This document shows, in pieces, positions 43,780-56,068 of a stretch of 64,000 bases of DNA (position 1 is the first letter of the stretch; the number at the start of each line of letters is the position of its first letter). A program made the translations under genes and the position numbers. This stretch comes from Fragilaria radians (taxonomy: Eukaryota > Bacillariophyta > Fragilariophyceae > Fragilariales > Fragilariaceae). The stretch covers positions 499,070 to 563,069 of the forward strand of contig CAAAJI010000002.1 of NCBI GenBank assembly GCA_900642245.1, read 5' to 3'. The notes under the pieces are model-generated. The model did no database searches. It saw only the letters and a program-made list of their open reading frames with translations, and had not been told where the DNA came from.

Positions 43780-45200
43780 AATAAAAAATTAATGCCTCTC
43801 AAGTATACAGCAACACATGCAATAAAGCATTTCACTTTACTGTTGCGTATAATTTCCAACACACTCCTGCTGTTCAAATCAACTCAACTCAACTTAAATT
43901 CAAAATGGCTCTCTTTCAAAGGCTCTGTTATGTAATATGCAATCATTGAGTCGGTTGAACTGTGCTTGACCATTACCACTTTACTATTAAATTGGTCAGT
44001 AGCATAGCAATACTCTATCTCAAAGTATCTGGTTCTATTTTCAGAGCTAGTTTTCCCCTTATTTCCAGCTTCACTACATTCATATTGTCGCTGAAAACCA
44101 TATTCTAAAGAGGTTTGAATCCTAGCTCTTCCATTAATAATTGTGTCTATAATACTTTCAACTACTACTTAGCTTCTGCTGAACTCATGGTATTAGAAAA
44201 TATGCTATGATGTATTGCTTGTCTTGCTCCATCTCCTTTTGGCATTTTTTCTCATGCATTTTTCGATGTCATTGTGTACACTGAGTACTGCATCTTTATG
44301 TCATGTGATGCTTCGGTAACCGTTTGCTTGAATTGTAAGTATATCATTCTTGTTAGCAATTAACATTCCATTAACCTCTTTAATTTCAACCAATCTTATT
44401 TCGTAGGTTCATTTACCTCGTACATAGGCAATTTATTACTGGTAATACATCTGACCTTGCCCTTTTGCTGGCAAACAAACTATTTGGAACAAACTTGTGA
44501 AAATTTTCGCTTTCTCTTTAGATCTCTCGTTGCTGAAATAAGCTCACGTTCGATGGACATTTTGTTGCTATTAGTTCTTCTAAGAACTTCTCGACCATTT
44601 TTATACAATTATTCGTATCCAATTGTAATCATGTGGTGTACTGAAATCTAGCATTTACTCCAAGCACATATGCTACTTTCCTCTTATTGTTTAACACTTC
44701 CCAATTCTAGATCTATACCAATGGTAGGAAAATATAATTCACTCTTGGATTTTCATGACTTGACTTGATGCCATCATCATGGCTTGTTATTTTTTGTTCT
44801 CCTGCTACGGTGAGATCGGCAACACATGGTTTGTAGGCATTAATTTTGAAACCTATCTCTTCAAGATCTATTCAATACTTTCTTGGAAATTAAAAGAGAT
44901 GCCTGCAGCATTCAGAATTTTTTTGTCAATTCAGCATATATAAAACTAATCTTGACTTCTTGTATAGCATATTCAGCATGTGTCTTGGTACTTCAATGTA
45001 TAAGCATACTTACTGACTGTTCTTTAATCTTCATGTTAATCCTTGCGTTTTTATCATATGTAATTTCAGTCTGAACAAAAACATTTGGCATGTTGATTGT
45101 CGTTTCGTCACGCTTCTGATCAGCTATATTGGAAACTGTCATCAGAAATGCTCGTAAAGACGCTGTTTGGTTTGCTGCTTCATACTTTGCCGATGTAGCT
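43780..45200 (-). mobile_element. Second degenerate Copia retrotransposon (reverse transcriptase to RNase H)
   Basis: Minus-strand peptides, in shifting frames: FLMTVSNIADQKRDETTINM then PNVFVQTEI near 45160-45060 (start of the reverse transcriptase); SHDDGIKSSHENPRVN near 44770 (the YxDD-containing region, altered); KRARSDVLPVINCLCTR near 44430 (thumb/connection); and RTRYFEIEYCYATDQF with MIAYYITEPL near 43950 (RNase H end). Stops and frameshifts are common. The motif set differs from the first Copia element, so it belongs to another Copia lineage. Confidence 0.75.
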
Positions 45201-46196
45201 TCTCACAGCACTTCCGATGGCACATACTCTGGCTTTCTTCAATTGATGATATGCTTAATGTTATTGTTGTACTTGATCGTTGTGATTCTGTTCCACTTGA
45301 TTGATTTGATTGAGTCTCTGAGCTCACATGTCATCGTTGCCCCTCCCTGGATATAGTAATTACCAAATCTGCTCCTTCCATCTATATCTTGTTGAACTGT
45401 GTCTGAACTTTCCACATTAATTTGAGTAAATGAGATATCTGGAGATCTTCAATTGTTGTCTCTTCATTATCTTCTCTCTTGACTCTTTATTTCTGTAGCA
45501 ATTATTAAAATGATTAATCAAATGGTGTTTGCTTCCATAATGCTGTGGGGATATGAATAATCGCAAAGTCCCTTTGTAATCCTGTCTTAAGTGATCCATA
45601 ATTTTGTCCTATCTGCGTTTTCCATTTACATGCAGATCATTACCTATACTGCTGCACCTTGTTGGATTGTTTTTCTTCTGGAGTTGTTGTCGTATTTGAC
45701 CGGTTGTAGATTATCCTCCTCAAAAGGTAAAATTCATTTCGATTAATTCTTGGATTTATTCACCTTTCATTTATTTCAACTTAATTCTTTTTTCTATCAT
45801 ATACTCTCCTTCTGATCTTGATCATGCTTCGATTTTCAACTGCTCACTCTTGATTCTTGTACGGTTTTGTGCTGATTGAATTTCACTTTAAATTTTTTTG
45901 TTGATAACTTTTTTGTATTGCTAATGTTTCCTACTGTACAGAAACTAATTTACTCTTTGCGATTCTGTCATTTTTATTTGAAGAATTCTATCTACCAACG
46001 CTCCGTTCTTAATCAAATGTTGGAGGAACTCCTGACATAATTTTTTTTCTTTGCCAATGCTACACATGATACCCTTTGAATATTGTCAAGGTAAGTTCCA
46101 AGACTTGCAATAACAAGCTAATTCCTCCCTTATATACTTACTCATATTCAATACGTTACTGTCTCATGTAATTTCCAGCAAACCTAGCCATTGTAC
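45201..46196. other. AT-rich stretch, possibly the 5' part of the second Copia element
   Basis: Ser/Thr/Gln-rich minus-strand frames (for example 45327-45142) may be decayed pol sequence upstream of the reverse transcriptase. No host gene is recognised. Confidence 0.4.
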
Positions 46197-47655
46197 GATT
46201 ATCTACACTAAGTTACTATAAACGTTTCACAAACCGATCTGACCACTGCTACCCCGTAACCTTTGTACGTTTTAATTGAAAATAATACTTGAGTAAGGGA
46301 TCGAGTACGAGTATTGATTTTACAGACTGAGCGATTAAAGTCACTAGGGATATAGCTAATTCAGACCGTACCCATCATAACCTAGAATGTTGTTGAGACT
46401 TTCAGTTGTAAACTGTAGAATATTTAACGCAATTATCATTCAAATGCTATTGAAAATTTCATTGTAGTCCACAGTGGATAGATCTCATTGCAATATTCAT
46501 CTTCAACTCAATGAAATTCCTTCAAAACATTGAAAAAATAACAATACTCCTCGAACTTGAGGGAGAAAATCTTTTGTGCTTCTTAATCTTAAGCCTAATT
46601 ATAACTGGTTTAAAGGACATTAATCATATCTACACTAAAAACAGTTTCACATCTGATCTTGCCTTCAGCTGGCACATGTGAATATGACAGAAAACGATAT
46701 AAGCTTTTTTAACGTAACCTTTTAGGACAGACGACAAATACTTGACTCAGAGATGAGTACGAGGACAATGGTTATAGGCTGCCGCACATTAACGCACAAA
46801 ACTTTCCATTAGCTGATCCTAAAATAAGAATTCAATTCTATATTCCTAAAAAATCTACACTATAGTGTTGTCCAAACTTTCAATTGTAAACTCTTAATTA
46901 TTTAAAAGTATTTTTTCACGCAATGTTATTGAAATGTTCATTGCCGTTCATGGTGATCGAGCTTAACTGCAATATTAGTCTGCAAATAGAATGGAATTTC
47001 TTGAACACATTGGAAATGTAAATAAATTTCGTGTTTATTAATCTAAAATCCAATTATAACGTTTGGAATGACTGTTATCATGTTAATCGTTCATTTGTCG
47101 CAATTACTTAAACTTTCATACAAGTTAAGAGCACACAGATTTCTTAAATTTTCATACAAATAAAGAGCACATTGAATTACAGTTGACAAAACAAGTGATG
47201 AAAGATTATGCACCAACAAGAGAATTCTTTTGATTTTTTCGCTAAACATTTGATTCTCTAATAGCAGTAATAATTTTTGGATGTTCAAATAGTAGAAAGG
47301 GCAATGACTTCTACAACGACAACAACAGCAAAAGCTAAAATATGATTTTAACCTTAAGAATAAGAAGGGAAAAAGGGATAATGTCTACTCTAACTCTTTT
47401 TGATGTCATCAATATTGAATCAAAGGTGTAATACATGAAAAAAAAGGCAGTAATGTAAGATTGAACACATTTGAAGATACATATGTCATGCATTATGCAA
47501 TGCATTTTATAACCCGTTAACCCCGCAGTAAGATGAATATTATAAAATGCATGTGTTTATTTTTTTTTCAAAGATATTTTTTAATGATTTGTCTATTATG
47601 ACCTTTTGTAAGATAATTAAATCTGCGGAGCAAAGCAAGCACCAACTACTAGTGA
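46197..47655 (-). repeat. Long repeat copies F1 (partial) and F2 (diverged, near full length), in tandem
   Basis: F1 (about 46197-46630) and F2 (about 46631-47655) read on the minus strand with the family landmarks: the TACTCG/CGAGTA motif, the GTGAAAC end, the AAACCAGTTATAAT block, and CTAGTAGTTGGTGCTTGC at 47655. F2 has drifted most from the consensus. Unlike the other loci, no host gene lies directly beyond the GTGAAAC end; the degenerate second Copia element is there instead. Confidence 0.8.
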
Positions 47656-48227
47656 AAATAAAAAAATGTTTTCAATAATTGAAGAATTACTGACACAATG
47701 TGCACAAGCAAAACGGGCAAGATTCTTATTAAGGATATCCCAAGATTCGACGCGTACGCGCGTGTTTGATTGAATGATCATCGACTAAATAAGGAATTTC
47801 CATTTTCGTGACGTAATTGACTTCCTCTACACTTACGTTTTTCACAGAAAGCTAGTTGAAAAATTCTCTACGAGTCTCTGGTCAGTACGAAAACAAAAAC
47901 GGAACAGGGAAGTATCTTGAATATGATTGGATGTCGCTGCAGTGGCTTGTACTTTAGTATGAAATGCCAAACTTAAAGTGACGTGCACGTTTCAATTGGT
48001 CTCGATGGCATGAAAGCATAATTGTCCAGAAAGTAAGTAGTCACATGTTATTCGACCGCGAAAGAGCTTTCCTATAGGGAATGCATATCGATGCACATAA
48101 TAGACCTTGCTACAGTTTGATGGCGTTTAACACTTGCCTAGTGCGAGATTTTCATGAATAGATTTTAGCTTCCAGTTTGCCTTACAACTTTCTCGTTGTA
48201 CTCTCCAGCTCACAGTAGCTCTTTAGG
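47656..48227. other. Intergenic, upstream region of the aminotransferase gene
   Basis: No gene. It should contain the promoter of the gene starting at 48228; no motif is recognised with confidence. Confidence 0.5.
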
Positions 48228-49672
48228 ATGAAGTTCTTTTCATATTCTCTTCTTTGTGTGGTGGGGAGTGCTAGTGCTCTACTCTCCAATCCAGCTAAGA
48301 CTGAAACCAATTTTAAGAAGTAAGTTGTATTGATCAACTCTGTAATGCGAAGCTGTTTATTGATCCATCTTTTTTCCTCAGGATATCCGACCGTGCTTAT
48401 GTGACTCGTAACATCAAGGCTCCTGACCCTGTGCCATTGGAGGGACAGCTAGAGGCGCTTGAAGTGATGAAAAGCGGTCGCATGTATCGCTACAACACTG
48501 ATCCTGATGAACAGTCAATCGTCTCTCTTTGCGAGAAAGAAATCACTGACTATACAGGTCACAAATACTGTGTAGGATTGAACTCATGTGGATCAGCTTT
48601 GATGCTTTTGCTCAAGACTACTGGGCTTAAACATGGTGGGAAAGTGATCTCAAATGCCTTTACCTTCGGTGCTGTGCCATCTGCAATCGAACATGCTGGT
48701 GGAAAGGTAAGTCAAGTTTATTCCATCGAGTTGTCAATATTTTTTTAATTATCATCTTATTCTGCATGGATTCGGAATCAGGCTATATATGTTGAATCGG
48801 ACTTCAATCATGTCATGGATGTTGAAGACTTGAAAAAAAAATTAGAATCCAATCCTGATTGTCAACATGTTCTTGTTTCGCATATGCGAGGGAAAGTCGC
48901 AGATATGGATGCCATCAAAGATACTTGTGAACAATATAATGCAATTTTATTGGAAGATTGTGCTCACTCACTTGGAGTGCAGTGGAGAGGTAGGCATACG
49001 GGCCATGTCGGTGTAGCTTGCGCTATCTCTTCTCAGTCTTACAAGATGATTAACTCTGGAGAAGGCGGTTTTCTACTTACGGATAGTCCTTTAATTGCAG
49101 CAAAAGCTGCTGTGTACGCTGGCGCATACGAAGCACTTCACGGTAAGCATATCACTGTTCCACCTGCCAAATATTTTGAAGGTCTCCCGGAGAGCATACC
49201 AAACTATTCACTTCGTATGAGTAATTTGGCAGCTGCTGTTATTAGACCTCAAATAAGTACGCTTGATGAACGCATTGAAAAGTACAATTCCAGATACTGG
49301 AAACTTGTGAAAACTCTTGAATTAAAATGTGGGGACCATTTATCGATTCCTATAGACACACCTGGAACGACACAACCAGTTCATGATTCTTTGCAATTTA
49401 ATCTACACCCCAAATTCTCTGAGGAAAGAATTATGAAATTTCTGCAGCAATGTAAAAATCATGGTTTACCTGTTGAACTTTTTGGTCACAAATCAAATGC
49501 ACGAAATTTTGTTAACTGGGGATTTGCTCCCGCTGAGGATCCCCTACCCATGACTGCTGACATGCTCTCCCGTGCTTGCGATGTTCGGATGCCTTTAACT
49601 TGGGATGATGAAGACTTTGAAGACATGGCATGTGTTATATGTGAGTCGTTAGAGGCTGCATTAGAGATCTAA
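48228..49672 (+). CDS. DegT/DnrJ/EryC1/StrS-family PLP aminotransferase
   Basis: Three exons, 48228-48319, 48382-48706 and 48782-49672, with introns of 62 and 75 nt, encode 435 residues. The N-terminus (MKFFSYSLLCVVGSASA) is a signal peptide, so the enzyme enters the secretory pathway or a plastid. The sugar-aminotransferase fold is clear: GLNSCGSALMLLLK in the N-terminal domain, LLEDCAHSLG (Asp198, contacting the pyridine nitrogen), and SQSYKMINSGEGG, where Lys227 is the Schiff-base lysine. The family usually makes amino sugars from keto sugars using glutamate. Homologues also act as dehydratases or non-catalytic regulators, but the catalytic Lys is kept here. The substrate cannot be told from the sequence. 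Confidence 0.92.
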
Positions 49673-50356
49673 ATTTTTCATAATGATAGAGTTTAAACGA
49701 TTTTTTGAAGAAATAGTCTCTTGCCTGGTACTTCGTTGTTTGTGTCTATATTTTTGAAAGTAGCATCACGGGATAAAAGGTCTGAGGATTTGGAGAAAAG
49801 GTTCAACAACAGTACTGCAATTAGAAGGGAAGGGAAGCCAATCAACTTTTGTTTACAATATATATGCATAACGAATGCGTCACCCTGAAGTCCATTACGT
49901 TTCTTAAATTATCGTATCACATGCTTTAGCTCTGGTAACAGCTTACTGCTTTAGGGTTAAATTGCTAACTGCTATTGTCCTGAAAATAAGAGTGAATCCG
50001 TAATTCTGACGTCATCATGTTTCTGAGAAGCATACTACTTTCCATTGCAAGGCAGATATCATATGCCTACTACCGATTTCCAAAGACTTTGCCGGTATAG
50101 TAAAGAGTGGCAAGAATTTTATCAATTGTACTAGTGAATTGTTGTCGAGTAGTAGTACCACGTAGTTCTTTTTGTTTTCAAGGCTAGCTATGTCTCAATT
50201 ATGGCTGCAGGTCCATCGAAAGTCATTTTCATTTGTGGATGAAGTAATTCTGTTTTTAAGATAGCGCTTCCTCAATCCTTGGTCTCCTTAGATAATCTCT
50301 AGAAGGGACGAGGAAAAAGAAAAAAACTCTCAAGATATTCCTGTCACTATAGGACT
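49673..50356. other. Intergenic, no gene seen
   Basis: Separates two plus-strand genes. No RNA gene or conserved frame was found. Confidence 0.55.
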
Positions 50357-53300
50357 ATGAGCGTAAAATTCGAAATTGACGTTGATTCTTGTATATCTGA
50401 TAATGGTAGCGACAAACATACTAGGGATCACTCGTCACAGTATGGTTCTTCGTTCGAGGAGTCTTCATCGTCAGTACTTACTTCATCATTATCTTCAATA
50501 GGTATTTTGGGTGAAAATGATGTCTCTGAGCGCCAGATGCCACCACTTGAGCAGGATAACGACTCAACAAATGCAAATGCCAAAGGAGACTCGATGTACG
50601 AGTTCAGAGAAGGTGAACGACTGGAGATATCTCAAGCGCTTTCTGAAAGAATATCCCTTATAGATTCTATTAAATGGCTTGGACATCATATTCCGGAATG
50701 TGTCGTGGCATTCCTCATTGATTCAATAGAGGCCGAGGAAGCAAATAAAAGGCCGCTGTCTGATTCGGATGCGCAGGAAGTTCTATCATTATCGGATAAT
50801 CAAGATGATAATGAATCAGCAAAACCCAGAGAAAATCGGATAGGGAAGCTTTGTGATTTAGATGATCAATCCTTATCGCAGGAGGACTTAAGGAAATGGG
50901 AACATGGAAACGAGTCAAAGTATCGTCAAAAAGGAAGGGATCTAAACATGTCGAATTCATTTATAGATATCATACCGGAATATGGCAACGATATTCCTAC
51001 CTTGCCCTCCAAGAATATTGAGGAGCAAATACCGCATAGACAGGCAAGGTTTCATAGCAGTGGTTATCCCGAAAGACAGCACTTTGGAAGTAGTAAACGC
51101 CGGACTAATCGAAGAAGAAGATTAAGCCTGGATAACGATGAGTCAGAAAGTGCTGGTTACCATGCAGATTTCCATGACTCAGAGTACTTTGCAAGCTGCA
51201 ACTTTTCTGAACATTCAAACCCCATGGAATATGACAAACCGCCTTTTGATTCTAAATGCGATTTACTGAAGCAGGAGATAACAGAGCCAAATAGAAACTA
51301 CTCTTCCTTTGGCCCACCCCAATTCTTTGAGAATTTAAATCTGGAATCTCGTAAACCAAAGCATGCATTATTAGAATTCAAATCTCCTCAGCAGATTTCA
51401 AGTGACAGATCCAAAGAGTCATTGAAAGATCATATAAGACGTCGACGCGTCGAGAGAAGGTCTTCAATGCCACTAATCGTAAGATCCATGGATGCAAGTG
51501 ATCCTCAAAGTCGTCGAGGGTCTTTTAGGCAAAAACTTTATGATTATATGTCAGACTCATCTTCCAAAGGGTCAATGTGGCCTCGGCGATATCCGACGCA
51601 AAAAAGTGATGTTTATTTTTACGCATCAGATGACGAAAATAGATCCTCTTTAAGACAGGATTTTCGAATGGTGGCTCAAGGCTCTTTCAGAAACCTGTCA
51701 GAAGAGTTGAATGTACAGAGTATGCAGTTAGAAACACTTGAGGGGGAATATGAAATCGGGATCGAAAATATGTACTTTACCGACAAAATGCCACCTGCAA
51801 CGAGACATGATTGTGCATTATTGTTCGTCGATATTTCTGGTTTTACAAAACTTGCAACAACCTTAGAAGTCGAACCCCTGTCCAAAGTGAGTGCATCATC
51901 ATTCGTGTGAAACGATTTTTTTAAAATCATCTCTGACTTCTTTTTTCTAAGACGATAAATAACTATTTTCAAATGATTGTCGAAGAAGTTGAAGCCTTTG
52001 GGGGTGATGTGTTGAAATTTGCCGGTGATGCAGTCTTTTGCGAATGGCAAGCAACAACTTCAAATCCTTTGGAAAGCGGAGATGGATATAGTTTGTCTGC
52101 AACATCTCAGTGTTCAATTGAACCTTGGCATGGTTTAGGACAGCGAGAATGTGTCTTGACAGCAGCAACATGTGGTGCTAGAATTGTCGATAAATGCTCA
52201 GATTTTCCTGTTTATGACGGATCTACTCTCGTTGCAACTCTAAATGTCCATTGTGGCTTAGGATATGGGGAAGTTGTAGGAGTTCACGTGGGCGACAGAG
52301 AAACGCGTATGGAATATCTCATTCTAGGAGGTCCTATAGAACAAGTGGCGGCTGCCATGCAACGGACAAGACGAGGAGAAGTTGTGGCCTCTCCAGATGC
52401 CCTCTGCATGTTAAGTGAAATTGCAAATCTAGACGAGCGGGTATGGCAAGCAGATTTAAGTGAGCCACAGGTGATTGCCTACAAAAAAAATATGTTTTTC
52501 ACACGAAAGGATAATGAACAGGTCAAGTCTATCAGGCCGCTCATTCAGTCAGATTTATTGACAAAACCTCGAGAAAAGTTGGCACAACGTTGTGACGCTT
52601 GGGGCACTCCTGCGTTGACTAGTTTACGAAAAAAAATGGCATTGTATGTTCATCCTGTTGTTGTTAACGATGAAAGTGTTGCGAAAGTATATCCAGGAGA
52701 TAGAAGTCGGGCGCAAGAACGACATCGCTCTGAAGCGGAGTTAAGGGAAGTATACACAGTTTTCATAATGCCGCTAATTACAGCCCGATTAAATGGCGAC
52801 GACGAGAGAGATTGCAGAGTTCTTGTTATGCTTAACGATATTATGCTCATCATGACAAGAGAGCTTTCCAGATTTAAGGGCCATTTAAGACAATTCATTG
52901 TTGATGATAAAGGTAGGATTTGTTTGCTGATTTGAGTCATCATTATCTTCGTATCTTATCTTGAATGCATTTTCAGGTGTTGTATTAATTGCAAATTTCG
53001 GACTTCGAGGCTCAACTTTTCCAAATATGGTCGCTGAAAGAGCTATCCCATTTACTATTGCAGTAATTACATTGCTTAAAACAGAACTCAGAGTAGAATG
53101 CCACGTCGGAGCTACGTTTGATAAAGCATACTGCGGTGTTGTCGGCGGCGTTTCTAGGCATGAATATGCCGTTTTAGGACCTTCTGTAAACTTGGCAGCA
53201 AGGCTTATGGCACATCCAAATAACTCAGGCTTCTATGTGGACCAATCAGTGAAAGAAAAGGCAGGAAGTAGAAGATTTGCCGCTCTTCCACCTGTTAAGG

Positions 53301-56068
53301 CGAAGGGATACAAAGATCTTGTCCAAATATTTGAACCACTTCCATTGCATGATGCGATCAGAAGTGATCTTGAATTTAGATTCGTTGGCAGAAAAGCCGA
53401 GCTTAAAAGAATTATGGAAGAGGCAAAAGTTAAAACGAGTAATCGAGCCTCAAATTTTTTTCTGGTTACTGGGGATTCAGGTTCCGGTAAGAGTTCTCTC
53501 TGTCGGCAGGCGTCGAAGCAGATAAAGATAAATTGCGAAGAGAGTAATTTAACGTTTCTAAGCGTTGGAATCGCTTGCAATGAAGGGGATGTTTTTGTTC
53601 CGTTCAGTATTACACAGCCCCTTTTTCTTGAAGCACTTAATTTTATTCAAAATCCTGATGCCCCACCCCAGGATGTCTTGGAGTCACTTGATGGAGTGGA
53701 AATCTCATCATCCCTAGAAGGCAACTTTCATCAAGAATTCTCGTCGAAAACTCTGGAATATTTGGCTGGAATTTTCGAGGAAGTGCATATTCCGGATCAA
53801 TTCAAACTTACGATAGCAAAATTGATTGTTACCCGTAATCGAGCTGACATCGTTGAGTGTCCAGATAATGCAACGCATTGCGTAATGCTTGATACATTAG
53901 CACAATATATCGCTGAGGCGTTTCTGAGTATCATTGCATCTGTGGATTTAGTTTTAATTCTAATCGATGAAGTGGTAAATATGGATGAAATGTCTTGGAA
54001 AATAGTCGAAAAACTTTTCTTTCACTCGCAAAACATATTTTTTCTTGGAACAGCAAAGTCTTTTGAAAGAGAAAAAGTTAAAGTTAGTGAAAATCTATGG
54101 TCAATTTTTCATTCTGAGGATTTATCGATGCGGCGTTTCATGACACTAACAGTTGAACCAATATCGCTTGCTGATGCTAGCAATATTGCACAGGAGCTCC
54201 AAGACGAAAAGTTATTGAGCTGTAGTGAAGCATCGTTTAGGACGCTACAGCTATTAGCTCAGTTCTGTGATGAGGAAATGAAGAAACAAGGACTGTCAAG
54301 TGAAGATTCTTCGAACTCTGTTGTTGTAGGCGTAAACGTAGCCAACATTCGAGAAATGGTACTTCAATGCTTGGATTCTTTGCAACCCACCCTAAGGCAG
54401 TATTTGAATTTAGGAGCCATTCTTGGAACTTCTTTTGAGCTTATGGACATCGTTTCAGTGTTTGAGCAGCATGATCAAGTACCGAAGGAAAAGTTACGGT
54501 CTTATGCATCCTCAGTTCATGAAAGCTTAGAGGAAGCTGTCGAAAAGGGAATTCTGGCTATCGCTGAGAGAGAATCTGCCTCCCATGTACGATATAATTT
54601 GTCCAATCATCCATATTTAGAGAAAAACAAAATTTACAAATTTACTCACGACATTTGGAGGAGTACTATCTTGAAACTAACTCTGGACGAATGGAAAAAG
54701 GATATGCATATCTTGATCGCTAAATCTATGGAAACGTTCATAGATTCGAAGCTTGGAAACGATCTTCAACCTCTAACTCTTTTATTTTCTCATTGGAAAG
54801 AAAGTGGAAGTGCTAGAGAGGCAGCAAACCTTGCAATAAAAATTGGCCGCCAACTCGAGAATCGAGGTTTGAATCATGAAAGCTTAATGGTTTACCGTCA
54901 ATCACTCGATATGTGGAAAGTAATGGATAATGTAAATGAGGAGCCAAACGAAATGATTGGGGGACTGAGCACGTCTCTTTTATCGGCTCTGAAGTCAGTC
55001 GATATTGAATATCTCATTAAGCTCTACGTTGCATTAGGGCGATGCTATTCGAATATGTTGGAACCCAAGGAATCCATTACGTGCTTCCAAACGGCCTTGG
55101 GTTTCATACTGAAGTCTCCTCATAGTTTAGTCTTGCATGACCCAATGCTCATATTTCCAGTTGTCAGTGGTCTATTCTACACTTGCAGATTTGGTCACGA
55201 CGAAAACTTGGAGTATGAAGAAAAGCTAGTGGAACTGTTTGAAAAAGAAACAAAGAGGTACAGTGATTCTATGCATTTATCAATCGCTTTGGCCATGAAA
55301 GCAGAAATGTTCGTTCGTAATGGAAAGCTATTCGATGCCGTGAATTCTGCAAACATATTAAGAAATCTGTACAACGCTGAGCAACACCCCAACGATTTAA
55401 CTAAAGTGTACGGTAGTGATAGGGCTGGGCAATGCATTGCTCAAAGTGCACTGTGGAATGAATGCATTGGAGACAGCGAGCGATCTTTGTGTATATGTCG
55501 CTATGTGATCGATACAATATTGCCGAATGTCGACCACCAAGACATTTACAACGTTTTCCAAATTTTGTATCCCTTAATCTGGGCATTAAAACGCTTAGAT
55601 AATGCCAGTGAAGCGTATGATATTTTTATGAAGTATGTGGTTCATAACGCCGATACACGGCTTGATTCACGTGGATCAACATCTGATAAACCCCTTCACT
55701 TCCCGATAATGGCCTTACTCGATTTGGCAACGAATAGTAGGACCGAAAGATTTGATGAATATTTTGCCTGGGTTATAGACGATAAAAATGGGACCTTTGG
55801 AATTAAGCTAAATTGTATGATGGGGAGCGTTGGCAGAACCGCAGATTCCATAACTGCTGAATTGTGCTTAATCATGACTCGATATGTTTCAGATTCACAA
55901 GAGAAAAGAGCTTTTTTGGTAAATAAAGGATATCACCTTGCTAAAAATGTCATGGGGATCACTGTGAAGTGCAATCAGTCTAGAGGTATGACTGTGCCAC
56001 AAATTTTAGAGCAAAACATTGTTGATCAATTGGGTATCATGTATCGCGAACTCGTTCCTTTGAAATGA
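50357..56068 (+). CDS. Soluble adenylyl cyclase (ADCY10-like), twin cyclase domains plus NTPase
   Basis: Three exons, 50357-51886, 51952-52912 and 52977-56068, with introns of 65 and 64 nt, give 1860 residues. A long, polar, probably disordered N-terminus (1-480) precedes cyclase domain C1. C1 has LLFVDISGFTKL (metal Asp492) and VLKFAGDAVF (metal Asp536; Lys532 is at the position of the bicarbonate-binding Lys of human sAC), but lacks the Asn/Arg pair in its second half. Cyclase C2 has HEYAVLGPSVNLAARLM, with Asn902 and Arg906, so the two halves complement each other as in animal sAC. A STAND-type NTPase follows: FVGRKAEL, Walker A GDSGSGKSSL (996-1005), Walker B VLILIDE (about 1156-1162). 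Helical repeats fill the rest. It should make cAMP from ATP, probably sensing bicarbonate/CO2. No membrane segment is seen. Confidence 0.95.
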
